Positions 33,362 to 43,175 are shown, numbered from the stretch's first letter. The stretch is DNA of 64,000 nucleotides from Rubellimicrobium roseum (GCF_006152145.1 NZ_VDFV01000012.1:1-64000), one strand, 5' to 3'. Made by a program: numbers and translations. The notes: generated by a model from the letters alone, not told the origin.

Positions 33362-34510
33362 TCAGAACACCCGTTCCACCGGCATCCCCAGCGCCATGCG
33401 CCCGGTGTACTCCGCCTGAGGCCCCGGCTGCATCGGGTGGAACCGGGCGCCCTGGAGGTCACGGAACCTCCGCTCTAGGCCGGCCTTGCGGTGGAAGCCT
33501 GCGCCGCCGGCGGCCTCCAGCGCCAGTTCGCCCACGGCCAGCGCATGGCGGGCGGCGAGCGTGCGGCCCATCATGATCCGGTTCACCGTGTCGGCGGAGG
33601 GGGCGTTCTCGGCCACCACCGCCAGCATCCCCCCGACCGCGAGGCGCGCGGCCATGAGCTCGGTGTCGAGGCGGCCCACGGCCGTGATCGTGTGGGGCGT
33701 GGGCTTGCGGGCGGCGAGGGCCACGGCGATGTCGCGGGCGGCCTCGGCGACGCCCAGGTAGGCCGAGTAGATCAGCGGGAAGGCGATGGTGGCGACGACC
33801 TGAAACATCGGGTGCCACTCGCCCGCGCGGCGGCGGAGCGAGACGGCCCCCGCCGGGACCACGTGGCCGTCGATCAGCACGTCGTGCGAGCCCGTGCCAC
33901 GCATCCCCAGCGCGCGCCATGTGTCGAGCACCTGCACCTGCGGCGAGGCCAGCGGCACGGCGAAGTGCAGGACCTCGCCGGGGCCAGTCTCGTCGCCCTT
34001 CAGGACCGCGCCGGTCATCAGGAGGTCGCCCACCGGCGAGGCCGAGGAGAAGGCCTTGCGGGCGTGGATGCGGTAGCCGTCCTCGACCGGCACCGCTTCG
34101 CCGCTGCCGCCAACCCAGTCGGCACCGCCGGTCGAGACGAGGACGAGACGTTCGGCCGCGACGCGCTTGAGCAGCGGCTCGACGGCGGCGACCTGCTGGT
34201 GGCGCCAGCGCCAGGCGGGAATGGCGACCTGGTGCGTGTGCATGGCGAGCGCCAATGCCGTGGAGCCGCAATGGCGGGCGAGCGTGCGCAGCATGAGGGA
34301 CAGCTCGGGGATGTCGGCGCCCCCTCCCCCGAGCTCGACCGGGACGCCGGCTTCGAGGAAGCCCGCAGCCTTCAGGTCGGCGAAGTTCTGCGCGACGAAG
34401 GCGTCCTCGTCGGCCTCTTCGGCGCGGGCGGCGAAGAGGGGGCCGAGGGCTTCGGCCTTTTCCAGGAGGGTCTGGGAGGGGTCGATGGAAATGGTCTCAA
34501 GTCTGGTCAT
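33362..34510 (-). CDS. Acyl-CoA dehydrogenase family protein
   Basis: A 382-aa flavoprotein of the acyl-CoA dehydrogenase superfamily. The N-terminal helical domain (about 10-115) contains FLEAGVPVELGGGGADIPEL, the middle beta domain has WRALGMRGTGSHDVLIDG, and the C-terminal helical domain contains AARHALAVGELALEAAGGAG. The usual catalytic Glu is not obvious, so it may belong to the DszC/hydroxylase-like branch. It is divergent from an HxlR regulator across a 132-bp region with a clear inverted repeat, implying regulation by that protein. Confidence 0.82.
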   Translation of the reverse strand: MTRLETISIDPSQTLLEKAEALGPLFAARAEEADEDAFVAQNFADLKAAGFLEAGVPVELGGGGADIPELSLMLRTLARHCGSTALALAMHTHQVAIPAWRWRHQQVAAVEPLLKRVAAERLVLVSTGGADWVGGSGEAVPVEDGYRIHARKAFSSASPVGDLLMTGAVLKGDETGPGEVLHFAVPLASPQVQVLDTWRALGMRGTGSHDVLIDGHVVPAGAVSLRRRAGEWHPMFQVVATIAFPLIYSAYLGVAEAARDIAVALAARKPTPHTITAVGRLDTELMAARLAVGGMLAVVAENAPSADTVNRIMMGRTLAARHALAVGELALEAAGGAGFHRKAGLERRFRDLQGARFHPMQPGPQAEYTGRMALGMPVERVF

Positions 34511-34561
34511 GGGGATGCTCCGTTTCAATGACGGGCATCCTGCGCCCTGGGGAACGAATCG

Positions 34562-34586
34562 GTCCAGTATGGAAACTGTACTGGAC
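34562..34586. promoter_or_regulatory. HxlR operator candidate
   Basis: GTCCAGTA (34562-34569) and TACTGGAC (34579-34586) form a perfect 8-bp inverted repeat with a 9-bp spacer in the divergent promoter region between the acyl-CoA dehydrogenase and hxlR genes. Its size and symmetry suit a dimeric winged-helix repressor. Confidence 0.65.
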
Positions 34587-34642
34587 GAACCCCGACATTG
34601 GTCGCAGTCTCGGACCAGTGTTGGTGTGCAGGAGGGGCGGTC

Positions 34643-35335
34643 ATGAGCACCTCGTACGGGCAGTTCTGCCCGGTCTCCATGGCGGCCGAGGTCGTCTGCT
34701 CGCGCTGGACCGTGCTGGTGATCCGGGAGCTTCTCTGCGGGTCCACGCGCTTCAACGACCTGCGGCGGGGCGTGCCGCGCATGTCGCCGGCGCTGCTGTC
34801 CAAGCGGCTCAAGGAACTGGAGCAGGCGGGCATCGTGCGGGCCGAGCCCACGGGGACGCCGGGCGTCAACGACTACCGCCTGACGCGGGCGGGCGAGGAG
34901 CTGCGCCCGCTGGTCATGACCCTGGGCGACTGGGGGCAGAACTGGGTCGAGACCTCGCTGTCCTTGCGGAACCTCGATCCGTCGCTGCTGATGTGGGACA
35001 TGCGGCGGCGAGTCGATCCCGGCCCTTTTCCCGCAGGCCGGACGGTGGTTCAGTTTCACTACCCCGAGCTGGACGAAGCGCGGCAGGACTGGTGGCTGGT
35101 GGTGGAGCGCGGGACGGTGGACCTGTGCCTGACCGATCCGGGGCACGAGGTCGACGTCTTCGTGCGCGGGTCCCTGCGGGTCATGACCTCGGTCTGGATG
35201 GGCTACACGAGCCTGCGGAGCGAGATGGCGCGCGGCGCGCTGGAGGTCGAGGGGCCGCCCGCGCTGGTGGCGGCAATGCCGGTCTGGCTGGGGCTGTCGA
35301 CCTTCGCGCCGATGCGGCGGGCGCCGGCGGCCTGA
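34643..35335 (+). CDS. HxlR family transcriptional regulator with SCP2-like tail
   Basis: A 230-aa protein. The N-terminal HxlR winged helix (about 5-100) includes CPVSMAAEVVCSRWTVLVIREL and RMSPALLSKRLKELEQAGIV. The C-terminal part (about 110-225) is an extra sensor-like domain (WWLVVERGTVDLCLTDPGHEVDVFV) resembling SCP2/sterol-carrier folds. The ATG at 34643 is preceded by GGAGGGG. It probably controls the divergent acyl-CoA dehydrogenase through the repeat at 34562-34586. Confidence 0.88.
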   Translation: MSTSYGQFCPVSMAAEVVCSRWTVLVIRELLCGSTRFNDLRRGVPRMSPALLSKRLKELEQAGIVRAEPTGTPGVNDYRLTRAGEELRPLVMTLGDWGQNWVETSLSLRNLDPSLLMWDMRRRVDPGPFPAGRTVVQFHYPELDEARQDWWLVVERGTVDLCLTDPGHEVDVFVRGSLRVMTSVWMGYTSLRSEMARGALEVEGPPALVAAMPVWLGLSTFAPMRRAPAA

Positions 35336-35374
35336 GCCCTTGCCCTCCGGCGCGGGGCATGGCCTGATCGCGGG

Positions 35375-36061
35375 ATGCGCCGCGCCCTCCTCGCCCTCCT
35401 GCTTCTCGCCGCCTGCGGACGGCCGCTCACGCCGGGCGAGGTGGCTTTCCTGAAGGGGCTGCACGGGCCCGCGCTGGACATGGACCGAGTGCGGCTCCAT
35501 GATGGCATCCAGCTCGGCTCCCCCCGGACCGTGCCCGCGCCGCCCCGGCTCACCTGCCAGTCGAGGATCTTCCCGCCGCCGAGGGGCGAGACGATCCGGG
35601 TGCATACGGGGGCGATCTCGATCTTCGAGAACATCTACTTCCGCCGCGACCTGTATCGCGAGGACATGGTGGAGGGCTGGCCCGAGGTGCTGCCGCTCGC
35701 GGATGCGATGCTGCTCGCGCATGAGATGGTCCATGCCTGGCAGTGGCAGAACCGGCACGTCACGGGCTATCACCCGCTCAAGGCGGCGTTCGAGCACGCG
35801 CGGGAGGCGGACCCCTATCTCTTCGACCTCGACACGAGCGCGCGTTACCTCGATTACGGCTACGAGCAGCAGGGCGCGATCATGGAGGAATACGTCTGCT
35901 GCCGGACGCTTGCGCCCGAGGCCGACCGGACGGCGCGGCTCCATGCGATGCTGTCGGAGGTGTTCCCGTTGAAGCCGCTCGACGAGCCGCTGAGCGAATG
36001 GGTCGCGTTGCCCTGGGACGGGGTGGAGGTCGAAGGGATCTGCGACGGGGCGCCTTCCTGA
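35375..36061 (+). CDS. Lipoprotein with HExxH metallopeptidase motif
   Basis: A 228-aa lipoprotein with a signal sequence and the lipobox LAAC (Cys14). The core has ISIFENIYFRRDLYREDMVEGWPE, then the Zn-peptidase motif HEMVH (116-120) in LLAHEMVHAWQWQN. Downstream acidic residues in GYEQQGAIMEEYVC could complete the site. The family is not recognised by name; membrane-anchored periplasmic hydrolase activity is inferred from the motif alone. The coiled-coil gene starts 47 bp downstream. Confidence 0.65.
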   Translation: MRRALLALLLLAACGRPLTPGEVAFLKGLHGPALDMDRVRLHDGIQLGSPRTVPAPPRLTCQSRIFPPPRGETIRVHTGAISIFENIYFRRDLYREDMVEGWPEVLPLADAMLLAHEMVHAWQWQNRHVTGYHPLKAAFEHAREADPYLFDLDTSARYLDYGYEQQGAIMEEYVCCRTLAPEADRTARLHAMLSEVFPLKPLDEPLSEWVALPWDGVEVEGICDGAPS

Positions 36062-36108
36062 ACGGGTCGGGCGCGCCTAGATTCGGGGCGTGGATCGGGA
36101 GAGGTTCG

Positions 36109-37260
36109 ATGCCGAAACGACTGCTGCTGGCCGCCGCGCTGGTCGCGGGCACCCCGCTGGGGGCCCAGGGGCGCGACGTGGGACCGGTCATCGCGGAGAT
36201 CGAGGAGGACCTCGACGCGATCCGGGGCATCATCGCCGACATGGATGAGGCCCCCGAGAGCGCCCTGCCCTTCCGCGCGGACAAGGAGGACTTTCGGGAC
36301 GACCTGAACCGGCAGCTCGACCGGGTGCTGGGGCTGGTGCTGGGCGACCTGTATCCCGAGAGCCGCGCGGCGCTGTTCGCGCTGGACGAGGAGGCCGAGG
36401 CGGTGCGGGCGCGCATCGCCGAGCTGCGGATCGAGCGCATCACGGCGCCCCGCAGCGAGGACGCGGTCGGGGTCTGGGACCGGACGCTGGGGCGGCCCGC
36501 GCCGGGCTCGATCGAGGCCATCGACGAAGAGATCGCCACGCGGGAGGCCCAACTGAAGGAGTTGGAGACGCGGCGGGTGGCGCTGCTCGACCGCTTCGCC
36601 GGGGAGCTGCGGACGGTCTACGGCGTGGAGATCACGCGGGAGGAGGCCGAGGCGGCACTGTATCAGGTGAACGGCTCGACCATCGTGGAGTCGGCGGTGG
36701 TCTTCGAGGTGATCGCCCGGATCGAGGAGCGTCTGCGCGAGATCCGGGCCGCCACGGACGAGGAAGCCGTGCTGCGGCGCTACTATGCGGTGGCGGCGGT
36801 GACGCGCCTTCTGGTGGTGCGGCTCTATGAACGGCACCTGCGGGACTACGAGGAGGAGTGGCTGCCCAAGCTCGCGGAGATCGAGGCGCGCAACGACCGG
36901 CTGATGGCCGACACGGAGGCCGCGCTTTCCACCGCCGAAGCCGGGCGGCGCGAGGCCTACCAGGGCAACCTGGAGGTGCAGCGGCAGGTGGACGAGGTGA
37001 TCGATGCCTACCGTGCCATGCTGGACGGGCGCGAGGGGCTGACGCGCGACGGGCTAGAGGTCGCGCGCAAGGACGCGGACGTGGCGCTGAACACCCTGCG
37101 GACGCTGGAGGCGGCGGTGTCGCTCCAGTCGCAGATGCTGTGGTCGTCCGAGGAGTTCGAGAGCCTGATGGAGATCGCGCCGCCCGAGCTGCTGCCCTTG
37201 GGCGACGACGAGATGTTCCAGCGATTCCTCGACGTCTCGCGCGAGCTGGCGACGAGCTAG
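36109..37260 (+). CDS. Periplasmic coiled-coil protein of unknown function
   Basis: A 383-aa protein with a cleavable signal peptide (about 1-19, LLLAAALVAGTPLGAQG). It then has long charged helices predicted as coiled coils (for example EEAEAVRARIAELRIERI, REAQLKELETRRVALLD and EERLREIRAATDEEAVLRR). No catalytic motif or domain is recognised. Glu-, Arg- and Leu-rich throughout. A structural or scaffold role in the periplasm is a guess. Its TAG shares CTAG with the convergent cytochrome gene. Confidence 0.6.
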   Translation: MPKRLLLAAALVAGTPLGAQGRDVGPVIAEIEEDLDAIRGIIADMDEAPESALPFRADKEDFRDDLNRQLDRVLGLVLGDLYPESRAALFALDEEAEAVRARIAELRIERITAPRSEDAVGVWDRTLGRPAPGSIEAIDEEIATREAQLKELETRRVALLDRFAGELRTVYGVEITREEAEAALYQVNGSTIVESAVVFEVIARIEERLREIRAATDEEAVLRRYYAVAAVTRLLVVRLYERHLRDYEEEWLPKLAEIEARNDRLMADTEAALSTAEAGRREAYQGNLEVQRQVDEVIDAYRAMLDGREGLTRDGLEVARKDADVALNTLRTLEAAVSLQSQMLWSSEEFESLMEIAPPELLPLGDDEMFQRFLDVSRELATS

Positions 37261-37658
37261 GGCGCCTGAATGCTTTCCAGGTAGTCTGCAAGGGCGAGGA
37301 GCGTGGCGGGCACCGGCGTGCCCGTACCGTCCGGGTTCTCCACGATGATGGTGTCGCCCAGGTCGGTGGCGCCGAACTCGGGCATGGCGGGGCTGAAGTG
37401 CGAGCCGCGCCGGTAGCCGTCGATGACGCTCATGACGTAGTCGCGGGGGAAGGTGCCGCCGTTGCGGGCCGCGATGGTCGTGAGGTCGGCCGGGCGGGGG
37501 TCGAGCCCCCCGGCCATCGCACCGTTCCCGGTGCCGTCCACGCCGTGGCAGGAGGCGCAGGATTCGAGGAAGGCGTTGCGGCCCGAGATGCCTTCATGCG
37601 GGTCGGCCGGCACGCAGGCCATCAGCGCGAAGGGCGCGAGGAGAAGAAGATGACGCAT
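37257..37658 (-). CDS. Class I c-type cytochrome (lipoprotein)
   Basis: A 133-aa mono-haem cytochrome c. The haem motif CASCHG lies near residue 34, and a distal Met ligand is plausible in FSPAMPEFG. The signal ends in the lipobox LMAC, so the protein is lipid-anchored facing the periplasm. CAGGAGCCC precedes the ATG. An electron-transfer partner is not indicated nearby. It lies directly downstream of lolD with 53 bp between. Confidence 0.88.
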   Translation of the reverse strand: MRHLLLLAPFALMACVPADPHEGISGRNAFLESCASCHGVDGTGNGAMAGGLDPRPADLTTIAARNGGTFPRDYVMSVIDGYRRGSHFSPAMPEFGATDLGDTIIVENPDGTGTPVPATLLALADYLESIQAP

Positions 37659-37711
37659 GGGGGGCTCCTGCTCTGTCCCGGGATGGCGCGTCTGAGTCGC
37701 CTTGGCCCCGA

Positions 37712-38392
37712 TCATGCCGGAACCACCCGCCCCCCGTCGAGACGCAGCACGCGGTCCATGCGCGCGGCGAGCGCGAGGTTGTGCGTGGCGATGAGCGCCG
37801 AAAGGCCGGTGGAGCGGACGAGGACCATGAGCGCGTCGAAGACGAGGTCGGAGGTATCCGGATCGAGGTTGCCGGTGGGCTCGTCGGCCAGCAGCAGGCG
37901 CGGCGCGTTGGCCAGCGCCCGGCAGAAGGCCACGCGCTGCTGTTCGCCGCCCGAGAGCTGGGCGGGGCGATGCGATGCACGGGGCCGGACGCCGACGCGG
38001 TCCATGAGGTCGAGCGCGCGCGCCTCGGCGGCCTTGCGCGCGGTGCCATGGGCGAGTTGCGGGAGGACGATGTTCTCCAGCGCCGTGAACTCGGGCAGGA
38101 GGTGGTGGAATTGGTAGACGAAGCCCACGAGGTCGCGGCGGGCGAGCGTGCGCTGCCGGTCCCCGAGCCGCGTCATGTCGGTGCCGCCCAGGATCACCTG
38201 CCCCTCGTCGGCCGAGTCGAGGAGGCCCGCGATGTGCAGCAGCGTCGACTTGCCCGCGCCCGAGGGGGCGACGAGGGCCACGACCTCGCCGGGGGCGAGC
38301 GAGAGGTCCACGCCGCGCAGCACCTCGACGGCCGAGGGCTTGCCGGGGTTGTAGGTCTTTCGGATGCCCCGAAGGGCCAGGGCCTCACTCAT
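37712..38392 (-). CDS. lolD: Lipoprotein-releasing system ATP-binding protein LolD
   Basis: A 226-aa ABC ATPase of the LolD/MacB subfamily. Walker A is APSGAGKST, the Q-loop is in [11 protein letters not shown], the signature is LSGGEQQR, and Walker B is [12 protein letters not shown], with the His of the switch in IATHN. It powers extraction of outer-membrane lipoproteins from the inner membrane with LolC/E. It overlaps the permease gene by 8 bp. Confidence 0.94.
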   Translation of the reverse strand: MSEALALRGIRKTYNPGKPSAVEVLRGVDLSLAPGEVVALVAPSGAGKSTLLHIAGLLDSADEGQVILGGTDMTRLGDRQRTLARRDLVGFVYQFHHLLPEFTALENIVLPQLAHGTARKAAEARALDLMDRVGVRPRASHRPAQLSGGEQQRVAFCRALANAPRLLLADEPTGNLDPDTSDLVFDALMVLVRSTGLSALIATHNLALAARMDRVLRLDGGRVVPA

Positions 38393-39668
38393 AGCGCAGG
38401 GCCTCGACGGGGTTCATGCGGGCGGCGCGGCGGGCCGGGAAGAGCGTGACGACCCAGGAGAGGACCAGCGAAAGGGTCACCGCGGAAAGGACGTCCGCCC
38501 ATTCCAGCTTCGCCGGGAGGCGGTAGATGCCCCGGATCTGCGGGTCCCAGACGCCCCCGCCCGACAGGTAGTTCACGGCGGCGAAGATGGGGTCGATCCA
38601 GATGGCGAAGGCGCAGCCGAGGAGGACGCCGAGGATCGTGCCGATGGTGCCGATGGAGGCGCCGCACAGGAAGAAGACGCGCAGGATCGCACCCTCCGTC
38701 AGGCCCATGGTGCGCAGGATGCCGATGTCGCGGCCCTTGTTCTTCACCAGCATGATGAGGCCCGAGATGATGTTCATCGACGCGATCAGCACGAGGACCG
38801 AAAGGATCACGAACATCACGTTATCCTCGACAGTGAGCGCGGACAGGAACGCGCCCGAGGAATCCTTCCAGGTCCAGGCATAGGCACGGGGACCGGCGGC
38901 CTCGAGGATGGCGGGCACCTGCGCCTCGACGGTGTCGGGGTCGGCGACCAGCACCTCGATCTCGTCGGCCACGCCCTCTCGGTTGAAGAAGGTCTGGGCG
39001 GCGGGAAGCGGCAGGTAGGCGCGGGTGCGGTCGATGTCCCAGCGCCCGGCGGTGAAGATGTAGGTCACCTCGTAGGCCGAGACGCGGGGGCTCACGCCCA
39101 GCGGCGTGCGCGCGCCGTCGGGCGAGATCAGGCGGAGGCGGTCGCCCACCGCGACCCCCAGTTCCCGTGCCAGACCCGAGCCGATGGCGATCCCTTGGGG
39201 GAAGCGGGCGAGGTCGCCGTCGAAGACCTCGGGCGCCGCGATGCGGGGGATGTCCTGAAGGTCCTCGGGCGCGATACCGAAGATCTCGACGCCCGCGTTC
39301 CGGCCCTGGAAGGTCGCCATGACCTGCCCGCGCACCAAGGGAGCCGCGCGGGTGACGCCCGGAACCTGGGCGATGCGCTGCGCCATATCGGGGGCGTCGG
39401 GGATGGTGCGCGTCTCCTGGCCCTGCGGGCCCAGCTCGGGCGTGACGTAGACGGTGACATGGGCGTTGGCGCCCAGGATCGTGTCCACGAACTCCTCGCG
39501 GAAGCCCGAGCGCACGGCGAGCGTCGCGATCAGCGCGAAAACGGCGAGCGTCACGCCGACGAGGCTGATCCAGGTCATCACGGAAACGCCGCCCTCGGCC
39601 CTCTTGGCGCGCAGGTAGCGCCAGGCGATCATCCATTCATACGGGGCGAAGGGGGTCGTGCGGGCCAT
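38385..39668 (-). CDS. lolC: Lipoprotein-releasing ABC permease LolC/LolE
   Basis: A 427-aa permease with one N-terminal membrane helix ([23 protein letters not shown]), a large periplasmic domain (about 60-270) and three C-terminal helices of the FtsX type ([23 protein letters not shown]). The starting [18 protein letters not shown] and ending [11 protein letters not shown] are typical. A single permease suggests a LolF-like homodimer, common in alphaproteobacteria. It normally sits next to proS, which here lies about 1.6 kb upstream. Confidence 0.93.
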   Translation of the reverse strand: MARTTPFAPYEWMIAWRYLRAKRAEGGVSVMTWISLVGVTLAVFALIATLAVRSGFREEFVDTILGANAHVTVYVTPELGPQGQETRTIPDAPDMAQRIAQVPGVTRAAPLVRGQVMATFQGRNAGVEIFGIAPEDLQDIPRIAAPEVFDGDLARFPQGIAIGSGLARELGVAVGDRLRLISPDGARTPLGVSPRVSAYEVTYIFTAGRWDIDRTRAYLPLPAAQTFFNREGVADEIEVLVADPDTVEAQVPAILEAAGPRAYAWTWKDSSGAFLSALTVEDNVMFVILSVLVLIASMNIISGLIMLVKNKGRDIGILRTMGLTEGAILRVFFLCGASIGTIGTILGVLLGCAFAIWIDPIFAAVNYLSGGGVWDPQIRGIYRLPAKLEWADVLSAVTLSLVLSWVVTLFPARRAARMNPVEALRYE

Positions 39669-39828
39669 GAGGGGTCCTTCCGGGTCGCGCGGACCATGGC
39701 GAGGGTGGCAGGGAAGGTCAACGCGAGGGCCGCTGACGGGGCGTCGCGTTCCGGTGACCGTCTGACCTGCGGCGCAACCGTCCTGCGGCTCGCTGCGTTC
39801 CGGTCTCGTCAGCCGGAAGGAGCGTGAC

Positions 39829-40470
39829 ATGGCGAACGCGAAGCGGACGAACCCGGACCTGTGGGAGAAGGTGAAGGCCGAGGTGACCAAGGGCGACAAG
39901 GGAGGCGACCCGGGCGAGTGGTCGGCCCGCAAGGCGCAGATGGCCGTTCAGGAGTACAAGAAGCGCGGTGGCGGCTACGACGAGACGAAGGGGCCGAAGA
40001 AGGAGGACACCTCGCTGCACCACTGGACCGAGGAGGACTGGGGCACGAAGTCGGGCGGCGAGAGCGGCGAGACGGGCGAGCGCTACCTGCCGCGCGAGGT
40101 GCGCATGCTGCTGACAGAGGACGAATACGCCCGCACGACGCGCAGGAAACGGGGAGCCAGGGAGCAGTTCGTGGACCAGCCCAAGGATGTCCGCGAGAAG
40201 GTGTCGCGCATCCGAGATGACGGGCCGACCAAGGAGATGCTGGAGGAGCGCGCGGCGGAACTGGGCATCGAGGGGCGCGGCTCCATGAGCAAGGAGGCCC
40301 TGCTCAAGTCCATTGGGGCCACGACCGACGCGAACGGCCGCGCCAAGGGCGGGGCCGGAGCGCTGGGCGCGATGACCAAGGCGGACCTCCTGGGCATGGC
40401 CAAGGAGCGCGGCCTTGAGGGGCGCTCGAGGATGTCGAAGGACGACCTCGTGCGGGCGCTGGGGGGCTGA
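39829..40470 (+). CDS. DUF5872 protein with two Rho-N/SAP-like repeats
   Basis: A 213-aa basic protein. Residues 5-70 match DUF5872 (WEKVKAEVTKGDKGGDPGEWSARKAQ). The C-terminal region has two related helix-turn-helix-like repeats, TKEMLEERAAELGIEGRGSMSKEALL and TKADLLGMAKERGLEGRSRMSKDDLV, resembling Rho N-terminal/SAP motifs that bind nucleic acid. AAGGAGCGTGAC precedes the ATG. A DNA- or RNA-associated role is inferred. It is inserted between the lolC and ThuA/proS genes on the opposite strand. Confidence 0.75.
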   Translation: MANAKRTNPDLWEKVKAEVTKGDKGGDPGEWSARKAQMAVQEYKKRGGGYDETKGPKKEDTSLHHWTEEDWGTKSGGESGETGERYLPREVRMLLTEDEYARTTRRKRGAREQFVDQPKDVREKVSRIRDDGPTKEMLEERAAELGIEGRGSMSKEALLKSIGATTDANGRAKGGAGALGAMTKADLLGMAKERGLEGRSRMSKDDLVRALGG

Positions 40471-40474
40471 GCCC

Positions 40475-41185
40475 CTACCAGTGGCTGCCGGGGCTCTGGA
40501 ACTGGTCCACCCCCTGCCCCGCCGCGAGCCCCTTGCCCTGGGCCGCCCAGATCATGCCACGGCGCAGCATCTCGTAGGGGGCGCCCTCCGCGATGACGTT
40601 CGCCTTGTGCCCCAGCGCGTTGTAGTAGACGCGGCCAAGGCCCCAGTGCCGCGTCCAGGCGACGGGCATCTCCACCTCTCCGTTGGGCGAGTGGTACCAG
40701 GTGACGGTCGGGAAGCGCGTGGTGGCGAGGATCGTGTTCGCCGGGTCGACGTGCAGGTAGTATTGCTCGGTCTCGACCTCGAAATCCGGGATGTCCCGCA
40801 CCAGCGCGTCCTCGGGGCGGGTGATGCGGACGGCGTAGCGCTGGCCGTCGCCGCCCGGATGCGCAACCCACTGGCCGCCGGTGATGAACTGCCAGAGCGG
40901 GTTGCCCCGGAAGGCGTCGCACATGCCGCCGTGGCAGCCGGCGATGCCGGTGCCCCGCGCCACCGCCTCGGAGACGTTCGTCGCCCGCTCGCGCGAAAGC
41001 TCGCTCATGGTCCAGACAGGGACGATGAGGTCGAGGGCGCGCAGCCCCTCGGCGTCGTCGAAGGCGTCGAGGGAGTCGGTCACGGTGACCTCCATGCCCT
41101 CGGCCTCCAGCATCCGCCGGAAGATCTCGGCCACGCGGTCGGGCTCGTGGCCGGGCCAGCCGCCCCAGGTGATGAGTGCCTTCAT
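40475..41185 (-). CDS. ThuA domain protein
   Basis: A 236-aa ThuA-like protein (class I glutamine-amidotransferase fold, implicated in trehalose or sugar utilisation). Typical elements are ALITWGGWPGHEPDRVAEIF, GTGIAGCHGGMCDAF (a Cys/His-bearing elbow) and FPTVTWYHSPNG. GGGAGGACGAC lies upstream of the ATG. It is 75 bp downstream of proS on the same strand and has no other sugar genes nearby, so its role is unclear. Confidence 0.82.
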   Translation of the reverse strand: MKALITWGGWPGHEPDRVAEIFRRMLEAEGMEVTVTDSLDAFDDAEGLRALDLIVPVWTMSELSRERATNVSEAVARGTGIAGCHGGMCDAFRGNPLWQFITGGQWVAHPGGDGQRYAVRITRPEDALVRDIPDFEVETEQYYLHVDPANTILATTRFPTVTWYHSPNGEVEMPVAWTRHWGLGRVYYNALGHKANVIAEGAPYEMLRRGMIWAAQGKGLAAGQGVDQFQSPGSHW

Positions 41186-41260
41186 GTGTCGTCCTCCCTT
41201 GGCCTGGGGGACGGGACAGGATTCGGCCGGGAGGGTCAAGCCACCCCGGCCGAGCCCGGG

Positions 41261-42601
41261 TCAGGGATGGGCCGCGTAGATCTGCGCCACGCGGTCGATC
41301 GCGGCCTCGGGCGACATCTCCTCGGACTCGCCGGTGCGGCGCGAGGTCAGCTCCACCACGCCGTTCTTGAGCCCGCGCGGGCCCACGGTGATCCGCCACG
41401 GCAGGCCGATCAGGTCGGTGGTCGCGAACTTCTCGCCCGCCCGCGCGTCGCGGTCGTCGTAGAGCGGGTCGAGGCCGCGCGCCTGGAGCCCCTTGTAGAT
41501 CGCCTCGCAGGCGGCGTCCGCCTCGCTGTCGCCCTGCTTGAGGTTGACGATGGCCGCGTGGAAGGGGGTCACGCCCTCGGGCCAGATGATGCCCTTGTCG
41601 TCGTGCGACGCCTCGATGATCGCGCCGAGGAGGCGGCTCACGCCGATCCCGTGCGAGCCCATCTCCACCGGCACCTTGCGGCCGTCGGCAGTGGTGACGG
41701 TGGCACCCATGGATTCGGAATACTTGGTGCCGAAGTAGAAGATCTGTCCGACCTCGATGCCGCGGCCGACCTTGCGATGCACCTCAAGAACGTCCTCGAA
41801 CGCCTTGGGATCGTGCGTCTCGTCGGTGCGGGCGTAGAAGCTGGTGAACTTCTGGACGATGCCCGCGACCTGCTCTCGGTCGTGGTAGTCGATGTCGATG
41901 CCGCCGAGGCGCAGCGTCGTCACCGCCTCGTCGTAGAAGACCTCGGATTCGCCGGTCGAGGCGAGCACCAGAAACTCGTGCGTGTTGTCGCCGCCGATGG
42001 GGCCCGAGGCCGCGCGCATCGGGATCGCGGTCAGGCCCATCCGCTCGTAGGTGCGCAGGTAGCTGACCATGTGGCGGTTGTAGGCGTGGATCGCCGATTC
42101 CTTGTCCACGTCGAAGTTGTACCCGTCCTTCATCAGGAACTCGCGCCCTCGCATGACGCCGAAGCGGGGGCGCATCTCGTCCCGGAACTTCCACTGGATG
42201 TGGTAGAGCGTGAGCGGCAGTTCCTTGTAGCTGGTCACGTGGCTGCGGAAGATGTCGGTGATCATCTCCTCGTTCGTGGGGCCATAGAGCATCTCGCGAT
42301 CCTGACGGTCGCGGATGCGCAGCATCTCCTGGCCGTAGTCGTCGTAGCGCCCCGACTCGCGCCACAGGTCCGCCGGTTGCAGCGTGGGCATCAGGAGCGG
42401 GATGTGCCCCGCCTTCTGCTGCTCCTCGTGGACGATCTGCTCGATCCGGCGCAGCACCTTGAGGCCGAGCGGGAGCCAGGAATAGATCCCCGCCGCCTGC
42501 TGCTTGATCATGCCCGCGCGCAGCATGTAGCGGTGCGACACGATCTGCGCCTCCGCCGGATTTTCCTTGAGCACGGGGAGGAAGTAGCGGGTCAGGCGCA
42601 T
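41261..42601 (-). CDS. proS: Proline--tRNA ligase (short alphaproteobacterial type)
   Basis: A 446-aa class II prolyl-tRNA synthetase. Motif 2 lies in [19 protein letters not shown], motif 3 in [17 protein letters not shown], and the anticodon-binding domain covers about 340-440 ([15 protein letters not shown]). The bacterial YbaK-like editing insertion is absent, as is usual for this group. It is followed by ThuA on the same strand, with lolC-lolD further on. Confidence 0.96.
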   Translation of the reverse strand: MRLTRYFLPVLKENPAEAQIVSHRYMLRAGMIKQQAAGIYSWLPLGLKVLRRIEQIVHEEQQKAGHIPLLMPTLQPADLWRESGRYDDYGQEMLRIRDRQDREMLYGPTNEEMITDIFRSHVTSYKELPLTLYHIQWKFRDEMRPRFGVMRGREFLMKDGYNFDVDKESAIHAYNRHMVSYLRTYERMGLTAIPMRAASGPIGGDNTHEFLVLASTGESEVFYDEAVTTLRLGGIDIDYHDREQVAGIVQKFTSFYARTDETHDPKAFEDVLEVHRKVGRGIEVGQIFYFGTKYSESMGATVTTADGRKVPVEMGSHGIGVSRLLGAIIEASHDDKGIIWPEGVTPFHAAIVNLKQGDSEADAACEAIYKGLQARGLDPLYDDRDARAGEKFATTDLIGLPWRITVGPRGLKNGVVELTSRRTGESEEMSPEAAIDRVAQIYAAHP

Positions 42602-42707
42602 TCGCGTGTCCTTCGCGGCGGGTTTCTTGGGCCGCGCCGTGTTAGGGCAAGGCAACGGGCCGGGCAAGCCAAGGGCTGCCCGGCCGCACTGGTCACAACC
42701 GCACTGG

Positions 42708-43133
42708 TTACTCCGCGGGCGTCAGGAGCGCGTCCATCCGGTTGCCGCGGGCGTCGGCCGGGGCCGCGCCGAAGCCGTGGCGGATCACCGTGAAGAGGAA
42801 GACGAGCATCGAGCCGAAGGTCAGGAATGAGCCGACGATGGCCAGCAGAGGCGCGCCGCCCGCGATGGCGATGGCGATGCCGGGCACCATGAGGGCAACG
42901 CCGGGGATGGCGAGCGCGGCGTGGACCCTGGGCAGCCAGCCGCGCGCGGCCTGGGGCGTCAGGCGGTAGTAGACCGCGAAGAGCGCCAGCGTGACCCAGC
43001 CCACGAGGTTGAGATGGGCATGGGCCCCGGACATGGCATGATCGTGGGTGGCCGACATCTGGAGGCCCCAGATCATGCCGCCCGTGACACAGAGCGCGGC
43101 GGCGAGGAAGAATACGAATGCAATGTCGCGCAT
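42708..43133 (-). CDS. Small membrane protein with oxidase-subunit-I-like motif
   Basis: A 141-aa protein with four predicted membrane helices ([63 protein letters not shown]). [12 protein letters not shown] resembles the haem-ligand helix of haem-copper oxidase subunit I. Such stand-alone proteins are annotated as cytochrome-oxidase-like but have no proven role. Haem binding is possible through the His pair but unproven. Confidence 0.7.
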   Translation of the reverse strand: MRDIAFVFFLAAALCVTGGMIWGLQMSATHDHAMSGAHAHLNLVGWVTLALFAVYYRLTPQAARGWLPRVHAALAIPGVALMVPGIAIAIAGGAPLLAIVGSFLTFGSMLVFLFTVIRHGFGAAPADARGNRMDALLTPAE

Positions 43134-43175
43134 GAGGCGATCCTTTCGAATGGCACGGCGTCTAAATTCATGATC

